Source: Bacteroidota bacterium (lineage in GTDB: Bacteria; Bacteroidota; Bacteroidia; B-17B0; Aurantibacillaceae). Taken from it: 64,000 nucleotides of DNA. Made by a program: the position numbers and the translations under genes. The notes beneath the pieces were generated by a model. That model was not told the DNA's origin and did no database searches. It was given only the letters and a program-made list of their open reading frames with translations. The stretch is taken from the NCBI GenBank assembly GCA_013298715.1, contig JAAFIQ010000015.1:1-64000 (forward strand), read 5' to 3'. Below are positions 9,531-18,081 of the stretch, in pieces. How positions within the stretch are numbered: position 1 is the stretch's first letter; the number at the start of each line of letters is the position of its first letter.

Positions 9531-11228
9531 ATGTTTGCAAAAAAGTTTAATAAAAAAATAATCGCGGTTACAATTATAGTTGCCGCATTACTTGGGTTTT
9601 CATTCACACATGATTACTTTGAAGTTAGTAAAAATTTGGATATTTATAATGCCGTTTATCGTGAGTTAAATGCCGCTTATGTTGATGGCACTAAGCCAGG
9701 TCAACTTGTAAAAACAAGTATAGATGCTATGCTAGGCACTTTAGATCCTTATACAGTTTATTATCCTGAAAATGAAATAGAAGATTTTTTGTATTTAACC
9801 ACAGGTGAGTATGGTGGCATAGGCACTGAAGTTTACGATATTGACAATAAAATAATTGTAAAGGAACCAACTGAAGGTTTTGCGGCTTTTAAAGCTGGAT
9901 TAAGGGCTGGCGACCAAATTGTGGGGGTTAACGAAACTAATGTAGAAGGAAAAGCAAGCGATGAAATTTTAAATTTATTGCGCGGGCAAGCTGGAACTCC
10001 AGTTAAATTGAAGGTTTTAAAGGTTGGTGCTACAAAACCAGTTGAGGTTAATTTAACAAGAGAAGAAATTAAACCCAAAGTTGTTCCGTATTTTGGCATG
10101 ATTCCAAATTCTAAAACAGGTTACATAAAATTTATTGGATTTACTACAACCACCTGTAGTCAGGATGTAAAAAACGCATTAATTAAATTAAAAGAACAAG
10201 GCGCCACCTCTTTAATACTCGATATTCGGGGCAACTTAGGAGGCTTTTTAAACGAAGCTGTAAATATTGTAAATCTTTTTGTTGAGCGTGGGCAAGAAAT
10301 AGTTTTTACTAAGGGTAAAAGTAGCGACTGGGATAAATCCTATTTGTCAGTTAATGCTCCACTCGATACACAAATGCCTTTGGCGGTATTGGTAGATGAA
10401 AATTCAGCGTCGGCAAGTGAAATTGTGAGTGGCGCTTTGCAAGATTTGGATAGAGCGATAATCATTGGTAAGCGTACATTTGGTAAGGGTTTGGTGCAAG
10501 AAACGCGCAATTTGGTATACAATGCAAAAATAAAAATTACGGTTGCTAAATATTATATTCCAAGCGGAAGATGCGTTCAGGCGCTTGATTACTCAAATAA
10601 AGATGAAGATGGACGCGTTTTAAAAGTACCCGATAGCTTGATTACGGCGTTTAAAACTAAAGGCGGACGAATTGTATACGATGGTGCAGGAATTATGCCC
10701 GATATTAAAACTGGAAATTTAAAAGTACCAACAGTGGTTTCGGCTTTACTAAACCAATATCAAATTTTTAATTATGCTACCAAATACGTTACAGATCACC
10801 AAAACATAGGCGCTGCATCTGATTTTAATTTAAGCGATAAGGATTATGATGATTTTGTGGCATTTGTAAACTCTAAAAAGTTTGAATACAAAACAAGAAG
10901 CGAGTTAGTGCTCGAGGAAATGAAAAGAAGCTTAGGTGAGGAGAATGCTGTAACAGACAGCAAGGGGGAGTTAGAAGCACTATCAAACAAATTAAAAAGC
11001 ATAAAAAAAGATGAGTTGTATAAAAATAAAGCAGAAATAAAACGCTATTTAGAAGATGAAATTGTTTCGCGCTATTATTTCCAAGCAGGTAGAATAGAAT
11101 ATGGTATTAAAAACGACAAAGAAATTGAAGAAGCGACGCGGCTTTTAAAAGACGAATCTAAGATTAAAGCGCTTTTAAGTATTATTGAAAAACCTACCAA
11201 ACCATTTAATATAAAAAAGAAATTTTAA
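9531..11228 (+). CDS. S41-family C-terminal processing peptidase
   Basis: Tail-specific protease of about 565 residues. I take ATG at 9531 (MFAKKFNKK) because it gives a short basic end plus one membrane/signal segment (about residues 7-25); ATG 9495 and TTG 9414 are in frame but add an unlikely N-terminus. A PDZ domain covers about 85-165 (GEYGGIGTEV onwards). The S41 core has the catalytic Ser in ENSASASEI (about 289) and Lys in TFGKGLVQ (about 317). A C-terminal DUF3340-like helical tail follows. It acts in the periplasm on exported proteins. folA follows after two bases. Confidence 0.92.
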   Translation: MFAKKFNKKIIAVTIIVAALLGFSFTHDYFEVSKNLDIYNAVYRELNAAYVDGTKPGQLVKTSIDAMLGTLDPYTVYYPENEIEDFLYLTTGEYGGIGTEVYDIDNKIIVKEPTEGFAAFKAGLRAGDQIVGVNETNVEGKASDEILNLLRGQAGTPVKLKVLKVGATKPVEVNLTREEIKPKVVPYFGMIPNSKTGYIKFIGFTTTTCSQDVKNALIKLKEQGATSLILDIRGNLGGFLNEAVNIVNLFVERGQEIVFTKGKSSDWDKSYLSVNAPLDTQMPLAVLVDENSASASEIVSGALQDLDRAIIIGKRTFGKGLVQETRNLVYNAKIKITVAKYYIPSGRCVQALDYSNKDEDGRVLKVPDSLITAFKTKGGRIVYDGAGIMPDIKTGNLKVPTVVSALLNQYQIFNYATKYVTDHQNIGAASDFNLSDKDYDDFVAFVNSKKFEYKTRSELVLEEMKRSLGEENAVTDSKGELEALSNKLKSIKKDELYKNKAEIKRYLEDEIVSRYYFQAGRIEYGIKNDKEIEEATRLLKDESKIKALLSIIEKPTKPFNIKKKF

Positions 11229-11230
11229 TA

Positions 11231-11731
11231 ATGATTTTAGCAGCAATTGTAGCTATTGATTTGAACGGAGCTATTGGAAAAAACAATCAGTTGCTTTGGC
11301 ACCTACCAGCAGATTTAAAATTTTTTAAAGAAACAACCATGGGCTGTCCGATTATAATGGGACGTAAGACCTATCAAAGTATAGGGAGATTATTGCCAGG
11401 AAGAAAAAATATAATTATCAGTAGAAATAATATTAGTGTTGATGGCGCCGAATGTTTTTCTTCTATTAATGAGGCATTAGCGTATTGCAATCAATTTGAA
11501 AAAGTTTTTATAATTGGTGGAGCGCAAATTTATGAGCAAACACTTCCATTGTTAAACGAGTTATATATTACTCGTGTACATGCGTCATTTGAGGCAGATA
11601 CTTTTTTTCAAAAAATTACAACACCTCCCTTTACGTTAGTTTGGGAAGAAGCCCATCAAGCCGACGAAAAAAATAAATTTCCATTCACCTTTCAAAAGTG
11701 GGAACAACAAAACGTTGCAACAGTAAAATAG
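11231..11731 (+). CDS. folA: dihydrofolate reductase
   Basis: 166 residues. N-terminal IVAIDLNGAIGKNNQLLWHLPADLKFFK carries the substrate-binding Asp/Leu/Trp region (shown here for its position, residues 5-32), GRKTYQSIGRLLPGRKNI is the NADPH-binding segment, and IIGGAQIYEQTLP closes the cofactor site. It reduces dihydrofolate to tetrahydrofolate. It sits between the S41 protease and an Omp85-type gene with gaps of two and three bases, so it is co-transcribed with cell-envelope genes. Confidence 0.96.
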   Translation: MILAAIVAIDLNGAIGKNNQLLWHLPADLKFFKETTMGCPIIMGRKTYQSIGRLLPGRKNIIISRNNISVDGAECFSSINEALAYCNQFEKVFIIGGAQIYEQTLPLLNELYITRVHASFEADTFFQKITTPPFTLVWEEAHQADEKNKFPFTFQKWEQQNVATVK

Positions 11732-11734
11732 AAC

Positions 11735-12820
11735 ATGAAGTATATAGTTTTATTGTGGGCAATTTGTTTTTCAAGTTTTGCTTTTGCACAATCTCAAGAC
11801 TCTTTACTAATTAAAAAGAAAAATAGTAATTTTCTGCGAGGTTTACCAATTTTGTATTACTTACCCGAAACACGTTTTGTGTTTGGTGCTATAGGTTTGG
11901 CGAGTTTTAATTTTAAAAAAGATTCAATAAACGCGTTCAAATCTACCGTAAGTTTAGGTTTTATATACACTCAAAACAAACAAATAACAGCCTATTTACC
12001 GTATAACCTTTTTTTTAAGAATGGAAAATACAGGTTGTATGGCGATGCCTCGTATTACAAGTTTAATTATTTGTTTTATGGCATTGGCAACACCAATCCA
12101 ATCAATTATTCAGAGTTGTATGATATAGAGCATCCTAGGTTGCGGTTGACTTTTTTAATGCGAATTTTTTCAAATTTATACGGAGGATTGAAATATTCTT
12201 TTGATAATTATACTTTAGGGAATTTTAAAGAGGGTGGACAGTTGATGAGCGATACAATTTTTGGAAGTAGAGGAGGGGTTACATCAGGTGTTGCCGCTGT
12301 ATTTTTATATGATAGTAGAAATGATAATTTTTTTCCAACAAAAGGCTGGTTTAGTGAATTAATTTTTCATAGAGATGATAAACTATTTGGAAGCTCGTTC
12401 AATTTTAATAAATTGAGTATTGATGTAAGCAAGTATTTTAATTTTAAAAATAATATTTTTGCAATTAATTACCACGCAGTTTTTTCTGAAGATAGATTAC
12501 CGTTTTTTCAAATGGCTGCAATGGGCGGAATTCGCTATATGCGTGGTTTCTATGAGGCAAGGTACAGAGATAATAATTCACAAATTGCACAGTTAGAATT
12601 TAGACGCATGTTTAAAAACCGATTCGGATTTGTTGTATTTGGTGGTGTTGGGCAAGTAAATAGTTCTTTAAGCAAATTTAGTAAAGATAATTGGCGCTAC
12701 ACGTATGGCACGGGTTTGCGTTACAAATTCAGTAAAAACCAAAATGCAAATTTAAGGTTAGATTTTGCTATTGGGAATAACAAGCTATTAGCCTATTTTA
12801 CCATAGGTGAGGCGTTTTAA
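11735..12820 (+). CDS. Omp85/BamA-type outer membrane barrel protein
   Basis: 361 residues with a signal peptide (about 1-18, ending AFAQ). The rest reads as a 16-strand-type barrel: alternating aromatic strands, GGVTSGVAAVFLYDSRNDNFFPTKGWF-like motif near residues 180-205 and the conserved lid-lock region GGIRYMRGFYEARYRD near 262-277, both typical of the bacterial surface antigen (D15) domain. No POTRA domain precedes it, so it is the short BamA C-terminal form rather than BamA. It is the last gene of the ctp-folA operon. Substrate or partner unknown. Confidence 0.8.
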   Translation: MKYIVLLWAICFSSFAFAQSQDSLLIKKKNSNFLRGLPILYYLPETRFVFGAIGLASFNFKKDSINAFKSTVSLGFIYTQNKQITAYLPYNLFFKNGKYRLYGDASYYKFNYLFYGIGNTNPINYSELYDIEHPRLRLTFLMRIFSNLYGGLKYSFDNYTLGNFKEGGQLMSDTIFGSRGGVTSGVAAVFLYDSRNDNFFPTKGWFSELIFHRDDKLFGSSFNFNKLSIDVSKYFNFKNNIFAINYHAVFSEDRLPFFQMAAMGGIRYMRGFYEARYRDNNSQIAQLEFRRMFKNRFGFVVFGGVGQVNSSLSKFSKDNWRYTYGTGLRYKFSKNQNANLRLDFAIGNNKLLAYFTIGEAF

Positions 12821-12962
12821 CCGCAATTAGACAGTAAAAGTCGAGTTATCGACGAACTATCTGTCTTATTGCGGGTTATTCCCGACATAAAGTCGGGACA
12901 GGCTCCGATTTAGCAACTGTTAGAATTTCTGACAAAGGATTTTTTTGGAAATCCTTACAGTT
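12821..12962 (+). other. strongly structured non-coding stretch (candidate RNA or repeat)
   Basis: Starts at the base after the barrel gene's stop. Hairpin 1: CCGCAATTAGACAG (12821-12834) pairs with CTGTCTTATTGCGG (12861-12874) with one mismatch and encloses GTCGA-GTTA-TCGAC (12840-12853). Hairpin 2: CCCGAC (12881-12886) / GTCGGG (12892-12897). Hairpin 3: AAGGATTT (12935-12942) / AAATCCTT (12949-12956), itself enclosed by AACTGT (12915-12920) / ACAGTT (12957-12962). It is followed by a terminator. No reading frame is present. It may be a small RNA, a structured 3' UTR or a genomic repeat. Confidence 0.5.
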
Positions 12963-12971
12963 GATTAATCG

Positions 12972-13002
12972 AAGACAGTTCTTTTTTTGAACTGTCTTTT
13001 TG
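12972..13002 (+). terminator. rho-independent terminator
   Basis: Perfect 10-base stem AAGACAGTTC (12972-12981) / GAACTGTCTT (12989-12998) with a T7 loop and a trailing T run. It ends the ctp-folA-barrel transcript together with the structured stretch before it. Part of its 3' arm (CTGTCTT-like) repeats the 3' arm of hairpin 1 upstream. Confidence 0.85.
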
Positions 13003-13097
13003 GGTTTTAATCCTTAACAACGGCATGTTGATTATTAAAAACGAGTTCTTAAAATTGAGCACCTGCAATTCTTAAATTCGAGAAGCAAATTTTTACA

Positions 13098-13955
13098 ATG
13101 AAACAAAATAAATTTAAAGCTTCAGGTGTTACAGTAATTATTAGTTTGTCGCTGGTATTATTTATGTTAGGTGCTTTGGGTTTATTGGTAATTAACGCGA
13201 ACAAACTTTCTACACATTTTAAAGAAAACATTGGCTTCCAAATTTATTTAAAAGATACCGCCACATCAGCTCAAATTGATGCTTTAATACAAGAGCTTAA
13301 TAGTGCCCCATTTGCAAAAGGTACCACCTTATTAAATAAAGAACAAGCGGCAGAAAAATTGAAAAAAGATTTGGGTGAAGATTTTATTTCATTTCTTGGT
13401 GCCAATCCGCTTTTAAATTCGTTAGATGTAAAAATAAAAGCTGATTATGCGAATACTGATACATTGCAGATTGTAGAGAAACAACTCTTACAAAAATCGT
13501 ATGTTAAGGAGGTAGTTTACCAAAAAGACATGATTAATTCTTTAAATAAAAATACAAAAGCAATTGCCATTTTTATTTTAATTTTTTGTGGTGCTTTATT
13601 AATTGTGGCTATTGCGCTTATAAACAACACAATTCGCTTATCTATTTATTCACAACGCTTTTTAATTAGAACCATGTACCTTGTTGGTGCCACACGTTCG
13701 TTTATAAGCAAACCATTTATTTATAAAGGAATAAGGCAAGGTGTAATTGCAGGAATAATTGCTGGAGCATTGCTTGCCGGATTTATAGTATTAAGTGTAA
13801 AATTTATACCAGAATTATTACAGGTTCAAAACGAAAATGTACTATTGATTTTGTTTGTTGGCATTTTACTTTTAGGAATAATTATTTCTGCATTTAGCGC
13901 TTTATTATCTGTGTTGCGCTTTTTAAAATTAAAAACCAGCGATTTGTATTTTTAG
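13098..13955 (+). CDS. ftsX: cell division protein FtsX
   Basis: 285-residue membrane protein with FtsX topology: transmembrane helix 1 at about 12-34, a large periplasmic domain (about 36-155, with FQIYLKDTATSAQI and KSYVKEVVYQKDM), then three helices at about 157-178, 210-232 and 248-270. It pairs with the ATPase FtsE to couple divisome state to murein hydrolases; no ftsE is present here, which is normal in Bacteroidota. The genes that often follow ftsX in the phylum (DUF3098, uppP, truB) are missing; a convergent lipoprotein gene follows. Confidence 0.9.
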   Translation: MKQNKFKASGVTVIISLSLVLFMLGALGLLVINANKLSTHFKENIGFQIYLKDTATSAQIDALIQELNSAPFAKGTTLLNKEQAAEKLKKDLGEDFISFLGANPLLNSLDVKIKADYANTDTLQIVEKQLLQKSYVKEVVYQKDMINSLNKNTKAIAIFILIFCGALLIVAIALINNTIRLSIYSQRFLIRTMYLVGATRSFISKPFIYKGIRQGVIAGIIAGALLAGFIVLSVKFIPELLQVQNENVLLILFVGILLLGIIISAFSALLSVLRFLKLKTSDLYF

Positions 13956-13986
13956 TTCCTGGGTAAAACTCTGTCAAATTAATTTT

Positions 13987-14442
13987 TTATTCTTTCTTTT
14001 GGGTCTCTTCAAAATTATCAAAGTAGGTGAAATCTTTTGTAATTACACCATTCTCTATAGTCATGATGGTACAAATTGGCAATTCAAATTTGCTGCTATC
14101 TGGAGGAGTTCCGGTTGAAATAAATTCAACGATGACATGATTTGAGCCAGAGGAATACATTTGTATAACATTATCGTGTAAATTTGGAAACATTTTATTA
14201 AGCTCAGAATACTTGTCAATTATTTGTTGCCGTGTTTGCTTCACAATTCCTTGGCCTAGAGTAAGGTCTTTAAATTCAGAAATTTCGGCATACATGTTTG
14301 CCATTTTTTGCCATTCGTGCTTATTAAAATACTCAAAGTACTGCTTTACAAATTTTTCGTTGTCTGTAGTAGTTGAAGTTTTTTGATTATTACAAGAAAC
14401 TAAACCAACCACTATAAAAGATGCTAATACTAAATGTTTCAT
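13987..14442 (-). CDS. SnoaL/NTF2-like lipoprotein
   Basis: 151 residues. A lipoprotein signal (LASFIVVGLVSC, Cys about residue 17) precedes a single NTF2-fold domain of the SnoaL type: KFVKQYFEYFNKHEWQKMA, a central VKQTRQQIIDKYSELNKMFP, and C-terminal strands HVIVEFISTGTPPD and MTIENGVITKDFTYFD. Such domains bind small hydrophobic ligands or act as isomerase-like enzymes; no catalytic assignment can be made. It follows a 50-residue membrane protein gene by 12 bases and is probably co-transcribed with it. Confidence 0.7.
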   Translation of the reverse strand: MKHLVLASFIVVGLVSCNNQKTSTTTDNEKFVKQYFEYFNKHEWQKMANMYAEISEFKDLTLGQGIVKQTRQQIIDKYSELNKMFPNLHDNVIQMYSSGSNHVIVEFISTGTPPDSSKFELPICTIMTIENGVITKDFTYFDNFEETQKKE

Positions 14443-14454
14443 TTCTTCACAATT

Positions 14455-14607
14455 TTATTTTTTACTCAACATTATTTTTATCAGGATTCCACCAACTGCT
14501 GCTATAGCAAATATACAACCAGGTAAAATTTTTCCACCCATAAACATAACTACAGATGCTGCAAACATAAGTACAGAAGATAAATATCCTAACCAAGCGT
14601 TTTTCAT
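14455..14607 (-). CDS. 50-residue small membrane protein
   Basis: ATG to TAA frame of 50 codons reading MKNAWLGYLSSVLMFAASVV then a second hydrophobic segment (about residues 29-45), ending in a basic LSKK. Two predicted membrane helices with a Gly-Lys-rich turn (MGGKILPG) between them. It lies 12 bases upstream of the SnoaL-like lipoprotein gene on the same strand. No family recognised. The consistent hydrophobic profile and the tight spacing argue for a real gene. Confidence 0.6.
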   Translation of the reverse strand: MKNAWLGYLSSVLMFAASVVMFMGGKILPGCIFAIAAVGGILIKIMLSKK

Positions 14608-14755
14608 ATTAAAATATTAACCCAAAAATAGTTATAATAAGTGAACTACATTCAGAATATAAAATCAATTCTGGAGAAGCTACTTAAGATTTAGCATTTT
14701 AAAGGTTTTTTAAAATCTCCGCTTAAGAATTATCTGTATAAGTTAGTACAAATGC

Positions 14756-16207
14756 TCAAAACTTCACATATGGCATTAAGCCATGCAAGCCACCTTCGCG
14801 CCCAAAGCCACTTTCTTTGTAGCCACCAAAGGGCGAGGTAGGATCGAATTTATTATAGGTGTTAGCCCAAACAACACCTGCGCGCATTTTGCTTGTTAGG
14901 TTAAATATTTTTGAGCCTTTATCTGTCCATACACCAGCGCTTAAACCGTAAGGTATGTTGTTTGCTTTTTCAATAACTTCTTCAATAGTTCTAAATGTTT
15001 GGATGGTTAACACCGGGCCAAAAATTTCTTCTTGAACTACGCGATTGCTTTGCGCAGCGCCAATAAATAATGTTGGTTTGCAAAAGAATCCTTTTTTAGG
15101 AAGTGCGCACGCATCAGATTGGAAAATTTCTAAGCCTTCATTAACACCAATTTTTAAATAGGATTTTATTTTTTCTAATTGCTCTTTGCTGTTAATTGCG
15201 CCAATATCTGTGTTTTTATCTAAAGGGTCGCCAACAATTAAGGTATCCATGCGTGCTTTAAGTTTTGAAATAACTTCATCCGCCACGCCTTCCTGCACAA
15301 ATAAGCGTGAACCAGCGCAACACACATGCCCTTGATTAAAGAAGATTCCGTTTACAATTCCTTCAACTGCTTGATTAATTGGCGCATCTTCAAATACAAT
15401 GTTGGCGGCTTTTCCACCTAACTCAAGTGTTAATTTTTTATCAGTTCCTGCAATTGCTTTTTGAATTATTTTTCCAACATCGGTACTGCCAGTAAACGCA
15501 ATTTTATTTACTTGTGGGTGGTTAACCATTGCTGCGCCTGTGTTTCCAAAGCCAGTAATAATATTTACAACACCAGGTGGCAAATCACAATCTTGAATAA
15601 TTTCTGCTAATTTTAAAGCTGTTAAAGGCGTACTTTCAGCTGGTTTTAAAACAACGGTATTGCCAGTTGCCAAGGCTGGTGCTATTTTCCAAGCGGCCAT
15701 TAGTAAAGGGAAATTCCAAGGAATAATTTGTGCTGCAACACCAAGCGATTGTGGTGTGCGGTTAGGAAAAGCATATTCTAGTTTATCGGCCCAACCTGCA
15801 TAATAAAAGAAATGATTAGCGGCTGTTGGTATATCAAAATCTCGGCTCTCGCGGATGGCTTTACCTCCATTTAAACTTTCTATTACTGCTAACTCACGGC
15901 TACGTTCTTGAATAACACGTGCAATTCTAAAAATATATTTTGCTCTCTCGGCTCCACTTAGTTTTTTCCAATATTTATCATAGGCTGTTTTTGCAGCAGT
16001 TACAGCAGCGTTCACATCTTTTTCGTTTGCTTCGGCAACTTGGGCTAGCACTTCTTCGTTGGCTGGATTTATAGTTTCAAAATATTTTTTTGATTGCGGT
16101 TTTACAAATTGCCCATTAATAAACAAATCGTATTGTTTTTTAATTTTGGCATGGTCTTTTGCTTCTGGCGCTGGGGCGTATTCCCAGGTGAAATTGCTTG
16201 CTGTCAT
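14756..16207 (-). CDS. NAD(P)-dependent aldehyde dehydrogenase
   Basis: About 483 residues from ATG at 16207 (MTASNFTWEYAP). The frame is open to an ATG at 16228, but 16207 makes an ATGA overlap with the upstream gene. Family motifs: PWNFPLLMAAWKIAPALATG, the general-base Glu in LELGGKAANIVF, the catalytic Cys in NQGHVCCAGSR, and EEIFGPVLTIQTF. It is closest to betaine/retinal-type class I/II dehydrogenases. It oxidises an aldehyde to the acid; with deoC in the same operon, acetaldehyde from deoxyribose 5-phosphate is a likely substrate. Substrate is inferred. Confidence 0.9.
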   Translation of the reverse strand: MTASNFTWEYAPAPEAKDHAKIKKQYDLFINGQFVKPQSKKYFETINPANEEVLAQVAEANEKDVNAAVTAAKTAYDKYWKKLSGAERAKYIFRIARVIQERSRELAVIESLNGGKAIRESRDFDIPTAANHFFYYAGWADKLEYAFPNRTPQSLGVAAQIIPWNFPLLMAAWKIAPALATGNTVVLKPAESTPLTALKLAEIIQDCDLPPGVVNIITGFGNTGAAMVNHPQVNKIAFTGSTDVGKIIQKAIAGTDKKLTLELGGKAANIVFEDAPINQAVEGIVNGIFFNQGHVCCAGSRLFVQEGVADEVISKLKARMDTLIVGDPLDKNTDIGAINSKEQLEKIKSYLKIGVNEGLEIFQSDACALPKKGFFCKPTLFIGAAQSNRVVQEEIFGPVLTIQTFRTIEEVIEKANNIPYGLSAGVWTDKGSKIFNLTSKMRAGVVWANTYNKFDPTSPFGGYKESGFGREGGLHGLMPYVKF

Positions 16208-16920
16208 GATAATAAATTTTTTACCCAAATAGGTTGATATGTTTTATTTAAATAGATTGTTTTTTTTCCGTTTTCTAATTCGGCAACTAAAAGTGGTTGT
16301 GTATGCTGAGAATTATCAATTATAAATGTACGTTTTAAATAAGGGATTATTTTTTTTATATTATTCAAAGATTTATAATATCGCTCTTCAATCTTTTCCT
16401 CAGGAACAGAATGCCCTTTATTTTGCATTCTAAATTTAACCCTACTTTTATTTATCTCAGGATTTAAAGTGCAAACTACATAAACATAAATTTGATAGGA
16501 ACTATTTTTTAGTTTTTCAACAAAGTTAATTTTAGAAGGATCTGAAAAAACGGTTTCATAGGAAAAGCTAATTTTATTAATTACGCATTGTTCTCTAAAT
16601 AAATCTGCTATGGCAGAGGCTTCATAGGGATTTATAATGTAGTTAGACGTTTTAATTTTTTTATCAAAAATTAATTGTCTTGCTAGTTTATTTAGTTTGA
16701 AACGTTTATTTAGAGTGTGATTCTCGAAAAAATTAATTGCAGTTTGTTGTGATATATTTAAACTATTTTCGATTGATTTATTGTTGTTTAATTTTTTTTG
16801 AATGTCATCAGCATTAATAAAAGTCCCAAAATTCAATTTTAATTCATCTACTAAAATTTTTTTGATAGATGATTTTCCTGAACCATTAGGGCCCACTATA
16901 ATTCTTACTTTATTCTGCAC
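16204..16920 (-). CDS. zeta-toxin-like kinase (COG4185-type P-loop ATPase)
   Basis: 238 residues from a GTG start. Walker A GPNGSGKSS is at about residues 9-17, followed by FINADDIQKKL (the zeta-toxin NADE-like segment), SFSYETVFSDPSK (substrate loop), and the arginine-rich RVKFRMQNKGHSVPEEKIEERY typical of this group. Zeta toxins phosphorylate UDP-N-acetylglucosamine and block wall synthesis; the COG4185 branch is less well understood. Its 5' end overlaps a 50-residue basic ORF by 11 bases and its stop overlaps the aldehyde dehydrogenase start (ATGA), so all three are translationally linked. Confidence 0.82.
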   Translation of the reverse strand: MQNKVRIIVGPNGSGKSSIKKILVDELKLNFGTFINADDIQKKLNNNKSIENSLNISQQTAINFFENHTLNKRFKLNKLARQLIFDKKIKTSNYIINPYEASAIADLFREQCVINKISFSYETVFSDPSKINFVEKLKNSSYQIYVYVVCTLNPEINKSRVKFRMQNKGHSVPEEKIEERYYKSLNNIKKIIPYLKRTFIIDNSQHTQPLLVAELENGKKTIYLNKTYQPIWVKNLLS

Positions 16921-17062
16921 TACCCGAAGCGTTTTTTAAAATCATTTTCTTCATGTATCTAGCCATCAATTTATCAAAATTTTTAGCAAAATCTTTCCTG
17001 TCATCCAAATCTATTTTTGATTTGGCATTTTTTTTTGCAGTTGTTTTCTTTTTAACTTTCAT
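16910..17062 (-). CDS. 50-residue basic protein, possible antitoxin partner
   Basis: ATG-to-TAA frame reading MKVKKKTTAKKNAKSKIDLD, then DDRKDFAKNFDKLMARYMKK and MILKNASGSAE: a lysine-rich tail followed by an amphipathic helix. It overlaps the GTG start of the zeta-like kinase by 11 bases and begins 29 bases after the deoC stop. A small partner directly before a zeta-like kinase is the usual layout of a toxin-antitoxin pair, but it does not resemble epsilon antitoxin. The role is inferred from position. Confidence 0.6.
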   Translation of the reverse strand: MKVKKKTTAKKNAKSKIDLDDRKDFAKNFDKLMARYMKKMILKNASGSAE

Positions 17063-17091
17063 CGCATTCTAATTAGAATAAGTTATAAGAC

Positions 17092-17982
17092 TTAATCAAT
17101 ACTAATATAATCTTTGCTATAATAAACTCCTTTTTGTTCTTTAGCAAGTTGCAATATTAAATCATTAGCCAAACTACTTGCGCCAAACCTAAACCATTCG
17201 TTACTCATCCAGTTAGGACCTAATGTTTCGTAAAGCATTACTAAATACTGTAAAGCACCTTTGGCTGTTGAAATGCCACCTGCAGGTTTCATTCCTATTG
17301 TAATTCCTGTTTTATTATAATAATCTTTAATTGCTTCAAGCATTACAAGTGTTACAGGCATGGTTGCGGCTGGTTGTATTTTTCCTGTACTTGTTTTTAT
17401 AAAATCAGCTCCTGCATAAATTGCTATATCACTTGCTTTGCGAACATTATCTAAGGTACTTAATTCACCTGTCTCTAAAATAACTTTCAAACGAGCAGCA
17501 CCACAGGCTTGTTTAATTGCAGCAATTTCATCAAATACAAAATTGTAATTTCCTTTTAAAAATTCGCCACGGCTAATTACCATATCAATTTCATCAGCGC
17601 CATTGTCAACAGCAAATTTTGTATCGTTAATTTTTATTTCTCTGGTTGAATTACCACTTGGAAAAGCAGTTGATACCGAGGCAACTTTTACGCCACTATT
17701 ACCCAACGTTTTTTTTGCTAAACCCACATAGGTTGGGTAAACACAAACAGCTGCCACAGTTGGTAAGCCCGTGATGTCATCCGCAGGATGCATGGCTTTA
17801 TAACACATTTGCTTTATTTTACCTTCAGTGTCTTTCCCTTCCAGTGTTGTTAAATCAATAATATTTAGCGCCAATTTAAGGCAACTCACTTTAGTTTGTT
17901 TTTTTATACTTCTGGAGTTGAAACGGGCAACGCGTTCTTCAATTCCTACTTGATCTATAACCGGTGTAACTTTAAAATCCAT
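17092..17982 (-). CDS. deoC: deoxyribose-phosphate aldolase
   Basis: 296 residues, the longer DeoC form. Class I aldolase barrel with the Schiff-base Lys in ADFIKTSTGK, a second Lys in GITIGMKPAGGIST, and DEIDMVISRGEF near the active site. It cleaves 2-deoxyribose 5-phosphate to glyceraldehyde 3-phosphate and acetaldehyde in deoxynucleoside salvage. It is the first gene of the operon with the small ORF, zeta-like kinase and aldehyde dehydrogenase; the dehydrogenase would remove the acetaldehyde. Confidence 0.95.
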   Translation of the reverse strand: MDFKVTPVIDQVGIEERVARFNSRSIKKQTKVSCLKLALNIIDLTTLEGKDTEGKIKQMCYKAMHPADDITGLPTVAAVCVYPTYVGLAKKTLGNSGVKVASVSTAFPSGNSTREIKINDTKFAVDNGADEIDMVISRGEFLKGNYNFVFDEIAAIKQACGAARLKVILETGELSTLDNVRKASDIAIYAGADFIKTSTGKIQPAATMPVTLVMLEAIKDYYNKTGITIGMKPAGGISTAKGALQYLVMLYETLGPNWMSNEWFRFGASSLANDLILQLAKEQKGVYYSKDYISID

Positions 17983-18081
17983 TTTAATAAAAATTCACAT
18001 TAAAGGTAAGTATTATTTTTTATTTTTTTGTGTAATGAGCAATTGTTTAAAGCGCACTAATGTTTAAATTTAACGCAAATT

